From: Acidobacteriaceae bacterium KBS 89
GTDB lineage: Bacteria > Acidobacteriota > Terriglobia > Terriglobales > Acidobacteriaceae
Direction: 5' to 3'
Length of the DNA stretch: 64,000 nucleotides
Assembly (NCBI GenBank): GCA_000381605.1
Contig: KB906757.1
Span: 248,001 to 312,000 of the forward strand
Each line of letters opens with the position of its first letter. Position 1 is the first letter of the stretch. Position numbers and translations under genes: made by a program. The notes beneath the pieces were generated by a model that did no database searches, was not told the origin of the DNA, and saw only the letters and a program-made list of their open reading frames with translations. Below, piece after piece: positions 58,932-64,000 of this stretch.

Positions 58932-60194
58932 CTATCCCCACCAGGTCTCTCCCGGGGCTAAGTGAGCTTTGGCTACGTCGGGGTTGATCTCGACGCCAAG
59001 GCCAGGTTTGTCCTCGATGGTGAAGTAGCCGTCCTTCCAGAACGGGCCTTCATGGGTGACGAGATCAGGCCACCAATCGATCCACTTTGCGAGTTCGTGG
59101 ATGCGGAAACCGCGCATGGAAGCCGCGGCATGGGCCGATGCGATCGTACCGACGGGGCTTGCCGGATTGTGAGCGGCAGTCCAGATCTCCCACATGTCTG
59201 CCAGATCCGAAATGCGTTTCGATTCGAGCAGGCCACCTGACTTCGGAATGTCAATGTGAACTCCGGCGCAGGCCTGGCTTTCGATCAGAGTTCTGAACCC
59301 ATGTACGCCATAGAGATTTTCGCCGGTGCAGATCGGTGTTCGTGTGGCACGCGCCAACCTTGCCAGCGCATCGGTATTCTCCGGAGGGAGCGGGTCTTCC
59401 ACCCACATTGGCTGAAGATGCTCAAGGGCGTTCAGTAGGGTAATTGCGTCGCTAGTGTCATATTTCCAATGATTTTCAATTGCGAAGTCGATCACGGGGC
59501 CTAGCTCAGTTCGCACGGCTTCCATCTTGGTGACGATGCGACTAATGTCTCTATTGGTTAGCGCTTTGTTGTAAAAGTCATGGCCTGGCTCCGAATACGT
59601 TGGGTCGGCGCTGACTGGAATGTTGTCGCCCTGAAACTTGAAGGCGGTAAAGCCATACTTGTTGTTTGTCTTGGCGTCTGCGGCCTGATCGCGCCAGGAG
59701 GAGACTTCCTTAGGATTGGAGGGGGCCTGCAGAGTGCGATAGAAGCGGACGCGATCGCGGAAGCGTCCCCCGAGGAGGTTGCATACAGGAGTTTGAAGAA
59801 TGCGTCCGGCGAGATCCCAAAGTGCGATTTCGATGCCGCTTGCGGCGGTGATGGTCACTCCGCCGATTGCGCCCGCACCTCCGCTCATGAGGAGCATCTT
59901 GTGGTAAAGCTTGTCGACGTTCAGCGGATCTTCGCCGATGACGAGCGGCTTCAATTGGGTCAGGACGAGGTCCTTCACCCCCGGGCCCCAGTAGGCTTCA
60001 CCAATACCAGAGATGCCGGCGTCAGTCTCGATCTTGATGAGGTTCCAGTCCCACGTTCCGCGCACAATCATGCACTTGACGTCGGTGATCTTGACCTTCT
60101 TGCGAAGAGATTGAGCAAGCGTGCGGTAAGGTTCGGCGAACAGGCATGCGCCGGCGGCGAGATGCTGGAGGAAGTTCCTGCGGTTACTCGGCAA
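58932..60194 (-). CDS. Tat-exported mandelate racemase/muconate lactonizing family sugar-acid dehydratase 2
   Basis: A 420-residue homologue of the neighbouring dehydratase. The start is taken as TTG at 60194 with GGAG 8 bases upstream. It opens (M)PSNRRNFLQHLAAGACLF, a twin-arginine signal; a longer frame to 60650 has no family character in the extra part. KITDVKCMIVRGTWDWNLIKIETDAGISGIGEAYWG is the capping domain; KFQGDNI, DFAIENHW, MWVEDPLPPEN, CTGENLYG hold barrel residues and metal-binding Asp/Glu; IDIPKSGGLLESKRISDLAD and AAHNPASPVGTIAS complete the site. Probably acts on a different sugar acid from the first enzyme. Confidence 0.82.
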   Translation of the reverse strand: MPSNRRNFLQHLAAGACLFAEPYRTLAQSLRKKVKITDVKCMIVRGTWDWNLIKIETDAGISGIGEAYWGPGVKDLVLTQLKPLVIGEDPLNVDKLYHKMLLMSGGAGAIGGVTITAASGIEIALWDLAGRILQTPVCNLLGGRFRDRVRFYRTLQAPSNPKEVSSWRDQAADAKTNNKYGFTAFKFQGDNIPVSADPTYSEPGHDFYNKALTNRDISRIVTKMEAVRTELGPVIDFAIENHWKYDTSDAITLLNALEHLQPMWVEDPLPPENTDALARLARATRTPICTGENLYGVHGFRTLIESQACAGVHIDIPKSGGLLESKRISDLADMWEIWTAAHNPASPVGTIASAHAAASMRGFRIHELAKWIDWWPDLVTHEGPFWKDGYFTIEDKPGLGVEINPDVAKAHLAPGETWWG

Positions 60195-60300
60195 CGTTAG
60201 ACTCCGCTTCGGCTGAAGGTGAATGAGGCAGGGCGCGAACCGATATCCGGAGATTCGGCAGGAGGAGCTGAGCCTTTGGTTTCGGAGGCCCACACGGTCG

Positions 60301-63300
60301 CTAGAAAGTGAACGTTGCCGAGAGCTGCAGGTCGCGGTTGTCGTTGATCGTTCCAGTAATCTGGCCGGCAGACGACGAGCCCAGTGCAGCGTTCGGTGTG
60401 GCGAAGTTTGGAGTATTGAAAGCGTTGAATGCATCGAACCTGAGGTTGATGGCCATGTTTTCGTAAATTTTGAACCTGCGTTGAAGCCCCAGGTCCCAGT
60501 TCTTGGTGCTGGGGCCGTATAGGATGGAGCGGCCGGAGTTGCCATAGGTGTTTGCGACAGGGATCTGGAAGGCGCAGGGTGTACCGTCGGCAAGAACCGT
60601 AGTGCTGACAGCGCAGAGGCTCGTATTGAAGAACCGCACCGGGTTGCCATGATCGATCTTGCCGCGCGATCCGATTCGATTCGGCCAGCTGGGAGAGCCG
60701 CTGTTGACTCCGCTGTTTAAAGTTGGAGTGAAGGGGACTCCGGAGGCGTAGACGGTGATGACATCGACCTCAAAACCGCCAACGATGTGAGAGGCAAAAC
60801 CCTGGTTAACAAACCTCCTCCCTCCACCGAACGGGAGTTCGTATGAGGCGCTGGCAACAAGGCGGTGCTTCTGATCGAAACCCGAGGCACCGTAACCGGC
60901 ACGAAGATTGGTGACCGTCTGCGGATTCCCGGCCGAGCCGCCACCCGATGCAGCCGAGCCACCGTAGTCGAGCGATTTGCTGTAGGTGTAGCTGATGAGC
61001 GCTGTCAGGCCATGGGAGTAACGCTTGTTGTACTTACCCTGGAAACTGTTATAGTTCGACGCGTTGATCGGGTCTTCCTGGGCCCAAGTGGAGATGTTGT
61101 TGAGGGGTTGGATGAGCCGCCGAAGGGTCGTGGAGGTTGGGCCTCCGGGTTGGATCAGACCGACCTCATTCGGGTTATAGAGATAGACGAGATGGACATT
61201 GTGGCTGCCGGCATATGCCAGCTCTACGATGCCGCCAAGAGCCTGACGTTCAATTCCAAAGGCGTAGGTCTGCATATTCGGCGTTGCGTTATGCATGGAA
61301 TGAGCGACGATCGCGGGTGCAGCTGCGTTGAGCAGCGCGGTGTTGGTTAGAGTTGCGATGGAGAGTGGTGTCGCTCCCTGGGGAAAAGGGTTTGCGAGTA
61401 TTGGTTGGCAGGTGGCCGAGATATTTGTGGCCGTGCACTGGTTCGCAGGCGCAAAGGAGGCGGGCAGCGGGAAGGTAGCGGGACTTGAAAACGTCTGTGA
61501 GATGGTGAAGGGAGGGTTTTGCCCCAGTTCATCCGAGGCCGAGAATGGGTCGAGGAAGTAGGAGATGCCGAAGCCTGCGCGGAGCACCGTCGTTCCCTTG
61601 CCCGAGACGTCATAGGCTAGCCCGACACGGGGTCCAACGTTCCCATAGCGGGTCTGTATGCCTGCGCTGCGGCTCACCCCATTCTGACCGGCAAAGACGA
61701 AGACCAACTTCACGGGATCGAAGTTCGCAAGTTTGTTGTCCTTTTCAGTGTCCGCCGTGAAGACGTCATAGCGAAGACCCACATTGAGCGTGAGACGAGA
61801 GGTAGCCTTCCAATCGTCCTGAAGGAAGCCCGCGAATTGCTTGTTGGTGATGTAGTAAGGGACTATCAGGAAGTTGCGGCTTCCAAGGTTGGGGAAACCC
61901 AGCAGAATGGATGCCAGACCCGCGCCTCCGACGGCTGCGGTTCCGCTGTTGGTGAAGTTGTCGTTGAAGGTGAGCCCACCTCGCGTGGTCGTGTTCGTGA
62001 ACGGTGAAGCGTAAACCTTGATGAAACGGAAGCCTGTCTTTAATTGATGGTGCCCTTTGGTTAGCGATACGGTGTCCTCGAATTGGATGTTGGTTTGCAC
62101 CGGATGCGCCGGCAGGAAGGCGGTGCCCCCCTGTAGGCAGGTAAATTCGTTTCCGCATGCGCTTCCGATCGTGAAGTTCGGCAGACCTGTTGTGAACTGG
62201 GAGATGTTGAGTCCAGCGATGCCGAGCGAAGTTGAGGAGTTATGACCGAAGTCCGACTGTGTGGTGAAGGGATTCGTGCGGGCGTATCCCATTCGAAACT
62301 CATTGAGAAAGGTTGGGCTGAAGAGGTGTGTCTCATCAAATGACAGGCCCTGTGCGGCGAGTGAAGTGTTTTGAATACCCGCTACGTAGGGTCCGAGATC
62401 GAATTTGGATGCCGCCGAGGGGGGCGTCGGCAGGCAGCAAGTTCCCTGGCCTCCGGTGAGCGGGTTCGGAGAGGTCTGGATGAACTTTTCGTAGCTAAAG
62501 CGGCCGAAGAGCGAATCCTTGCTGCTCAAGTGGTAATCGATCCGAGCATTGCCACCGTTGTCATCGATGATCTGATTCGATGTTGAGGTGTAATTGTTGA
62601 AACTGCCCGCGGTTTGAGGCAGGGGGTAGATGCTGGCAACGTTGAGCCCCACCTGCGAAAGACGGTTGGAGCAAATTACGTTCGGATGCAAACCGTCGCA
62701 GCCCTTGAATTGCGTTCTGGTGACAACGGAACCGGTCTGCACAGCGGTCAAAGGGTCGTAGATTGGAATCAACGCACCCGCCGCGTTGGTGTATGCGCTG
62801 AAGTCGCCTGTGCGCTCGGCGGCAGTTGGCACGCTGTTCAGGTTGGTGATCCCTTTCAACGACCGTTGACCGTAGTAGTCGGCGAAGTAGAAGAGCTTGT
62901 CTTTCTTGATCGCTCCCGAAATGGCGCCACCGAACTGACCACGACGCAGGGCCGGCTTTTGCACGTTGGAGCCTACGCGAGCGAAGTAGTTACGCGCGTC
63001 GACGGCACTGTTGCGGATGTAGGCAAAGACTTCGCCATGAAGACCGTTCGTGCCGGAGCGAGTCGATACCGAGACGACACCCGCGCCGCCGCCGAAGTCC
63101 GCAGAGTACACTCCCGTGAGGACCTTGAACTCGGCTATCGACTGAACGGAGGGTTGCACCATTACGGTATTGAAGGTCCACTCGTTATCAACGATGCCGT
63201 CGACCAACCAGGCGTTGGTGTTTGCCTGGCTACCTAACGCGTTGAAATTTGATGCGGCGCGAGGATTGAAAGAGCTGGATCCGGATAGGTTCTCGCCAGC

Positions 63301-63819
63301 TTGTCCGGCAGTCACGCCCGGGACAAGGTAGACAAGCGATGCAAAATTACGGCCATTCAAAGGCAGGTTTTGTACCTGTTGCTTGCCGACGACCTCGCCC
63401 AACTCGGAGCTATCGAGGCGGAGCAGAGGTGGGGCGGTGTTGACCTGAACGGTTTCGGTGGCGCCCCCTGCCTGAAGGTCGAAGTCTACGCGAGCTTTCT
63501 GGTCGATGTCGAGAACGACATTACTTGAGACGCTGCGCTTGAAACCAGGCATCTCAACTGACACAGTGTAAGTGCCAGGGATGAGGAAGGGCACGTTGTA
63601 GTCGCCGCTAGCGTCTGTCTGTTTGGTGGAAATAGTGCCTTTGCCCACATCAGTGATTGTGATAGTGGCATTAGGGACGACTGCACCCGAGGAGTCATGA
63701 ACGGTGCCGAGGATGCTTCCGGTCGTGACTTGAGAATTGGCTGCGGTACTGGAGAGCAAAAGGAAGAGGAACGCAGTGATGAGGGCGGGTGAGAAGATTT
63801 CTATTCTGTTCTTGGTCAT
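60301..63819 (-). CDS. Oar-like TonB-dependent receptor 3
   Basis: A 1,172-residue outer-membrane receptor. Signal peptide residues 1-29 (MTKNRIEIFSPALITAFLFLLLSSTAANS). Regulatory-like domain about 32-115 (GSILGTVHDSSGAVVPNATITITDVGKGTISTKQTDASGDYNVPFLIPGTYTVSVE). Plug with GKQQVQNLPLNGRNFASLVYLVPGV and SIAEFKVLTGVYSADFGGGAGVVSVSTRSGTNGLHG. Barrel ending DNRDLQLSATFTF. The two dehydratase genes and an RraA-like gene follow in the same direction, 106 bases after the stop, so the receptor probably supplies their substrate. A consensus promoter lies upstream at 63913-63941. Confidence 0.92.
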   Translation of the reverse strand: MTKNRIEIFSPALITAFLFLLLSSTAANSQVTTGSILGTVHDSSGAVVPNATITITDVGKGTISTKQTDASGDYNVPFLIPGTYTVSVEMPGFKRSVSSNVVLDIDQKARVDFDLQAGGATETVQVNTAPPLLRLDSSELGEVVGKQQVQNLPLNGRNFASLVYLVPGVTAGQAGENLSGSSSFNPRAASNFNALGSQANTNAWLVDGIVDNEWTFNTVMVQPSVQSIAEFKVLTGVYSADFGGGAGVVSVSTRSGTNGLHGEVFAYIRNSAVDARNYFARVGSNVQKPALRRGQFGGAISGAIKKDKLFYFADYYGQRSLKGITNLNSVPTAAERTGDFSAYTNAAGALIPIYDPLTAVQTGSVVTRTQFKGCDGLHPNVICSNRLSQVGLNVASIYPLPQTAGSFNNYTSTSNQIIDDNGGNARIDYHLSSKDSLFGRFSYEKFIQTSPNPLTGGQGTCCLPTPPSAASKFDLGPYVAGIQNTSLAAQGLSFDETHLFSPTFLNEFRMGYARTNPFTTQSDFGHNSSTSLGIAGLNISQFTTGLPNFTIGSACGNEFTCLQGGTAFLPAHPVQTNIQFEDTVSLTKGHHQLKTGFRFIKVYASPFTNTTTRGGLTFNDNFTNSGTAAVGGAGLASILLGFPNLGSRNFLIVPYYITNKQFAGFLQDDWKATSRLTLNVGLRYDVFTADTEKDNKLANFDPVKLVFVFAGQNGVSRSAGIQTRYGNVGPRVGLAYDVSGKGTTVLRAGFGISYFLDPFSASDELGQNPPFTISQTFSSPATFPLPASFAPANQCTATNISATCQPILANPFPQGATPLSIATLTNTALLNAAAPAIVAHSMHNATPNMQTYAFGIERQALGGIVELAYAGSHNVHLVYLYNPNEVGLIQPGGPTSTTLRRLIQPLNNISTWAQEDPINASNYNSFQGKYNKRYSHGLTALISYTYSKSLDYGGSAASGGGSAGNPQTVTNLRAGYGASGFDQKHRLVASASYELPFGGGRRFVNQGFASHIVGGFEVDVITVYASGVPFTPTLNSGVNSGSPSWPNRIGSRGKIDHGNPVRFFNTSLCAVSTTVLADGTPCAFQIPVANTYGNSGRSILYGPSTKNWDLGLQRRFKIYENMAINLRFDAFNAFNTPNFATPNAALGSSSAGQITGTINDNRDLQLSATFTF

Positions 63820-63912
63820 GGATCAGTAACCTCCAAACAATGAACGGTTGAACACAGGCCCTTGCAGTCTGCTTCTTGAAATCGGCTCGCGAGTGAAAAG
63901 ATCGACGCGAAA

Positions 63913-63941
63913 CTTATAGGCGCAGAATGTCCTTCTGTCAA
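63913..63941 (-). promoter_or_regulatory. promoter of TonB-dependent receptor 3
   Basis: On the minus strand, -35 TTGACA (63941-63936), a 17-base spacer, and -10 TATAAG (63918-63913). The start of transcription would be near 63906, giving a leader of about 87 bases. Close to sigma-70 consensus. Confidence 0.75.
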
Positions 63942-64000
63942 AAGCAATTTGAAGATATCTCTACGATGGAATATCTACGAAAATACCGACTGGAACCTAA

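Noticed and set aside
58932-60650. Extended version of dehydratase 2 starting at 60650
   Set aside because: The extra 150 residues are Ser/Thr/Pro/Arg-rich and overlap the 3' end of the TonB-dependent receptor gene. TTG at 60194 with GGAG and a Tat signal is a much better start.

Overview
The window comes from a Gram-negative bacterium that is very probably an acidobacterium (class Terriglobia, in the neighbourhood of Granulicella, Edaphobacter and Terriglobus). The basis is family content, not a database match. There are three roughly 1,100-1,200-residue Oar-like TonB-dependent receptors with an N-terminal carboxypeptidase-regulatory-like domain, a PadR plus orphan duplicated FtsX-type permease pair (ADOP type), a Ser/Thr kinase fused to a WD40/TolB-like propeller, and several Tat-exported sugar-acid enzymes. 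Base composition is moderately GC-rich.

Layout. 0-14 kb: small hypothetical and envelope genes, including two RcnB-like His/Gly/Pro-rich paralogues either side of an MFS exporter, a Tat-exported ferritin-like protein, a GT87 glycosyltransferase with a reductase, an outer-membrane barrel, a BON-domain protein and the kinase-propeller protein. A truncated, frameshifted copy of the BON gene start lies after the kinase gene and next to a DUF3800 gene. 15.2-21.0 kb: a block bounded by two 278-bp inverted repeats that each carry a terminator. It holds a four-gene minus-strand operon (ECF sigma, membrane protein, zinc-ribbon membrane protein, LytTR response regulator) and a plus-strand pair (rlmB and an M1-like protein whose HExxH reads HSLSH). 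21-25 kb: two PadR regulators, one with a membrane protein and one with the ADOP permease. 25-37.5 kb: AsmA-like protein, two signal peptidases I, a TonB-dependent receptor, RNase III, a TPR lipoprotein-like or secreted protein, and an ECF sigma/anti-sigma pair.

37.66-47.10 kb is a 9.4-kb genomic island integrated in the 3' end of a tRNA-Ala(GGC) gene. A perfect 47-bp copy of the tRNA tail marks its far end. It carries three tyrosine recombinases, two small DNA-binding proteins, a MarR-like regulator with iteron-like operators, a restriction-modification set (HNH nuclease, C5 methyltransferase, Vsr) and a translationally coupled pair of unknown proteins (coiled-coil/2TM plus a beta-rich, lamin-tail-like protein) that could be an undescribed defence or maintenance module. 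A 34-bp perfect inverted repeat (14-6-14) between two of the recombinase genes looks like a recombinase core site.

47.1-64 kb is a carbohydrate-use region: a sorbosone-dehydrogenase-like propeller, an aldo/keto reductase, an MscS channel with a small partner, a CBM6-like secreted protein, two TonB-dependent receptors, an exported RraA-like protein and two Tat-exported enolase-superfamily dehydratases. The signal peptides suggest that sugar-acid dehydration may take place in the periplasm, fed by the receptors. LacI-type palindromes upstream of one receptor suggest substrate-dependent control. Three intergenic stretches over 300 bases (31851-32440, 49515-49859 and 56054-56456) hold no convincing gene and are described below.
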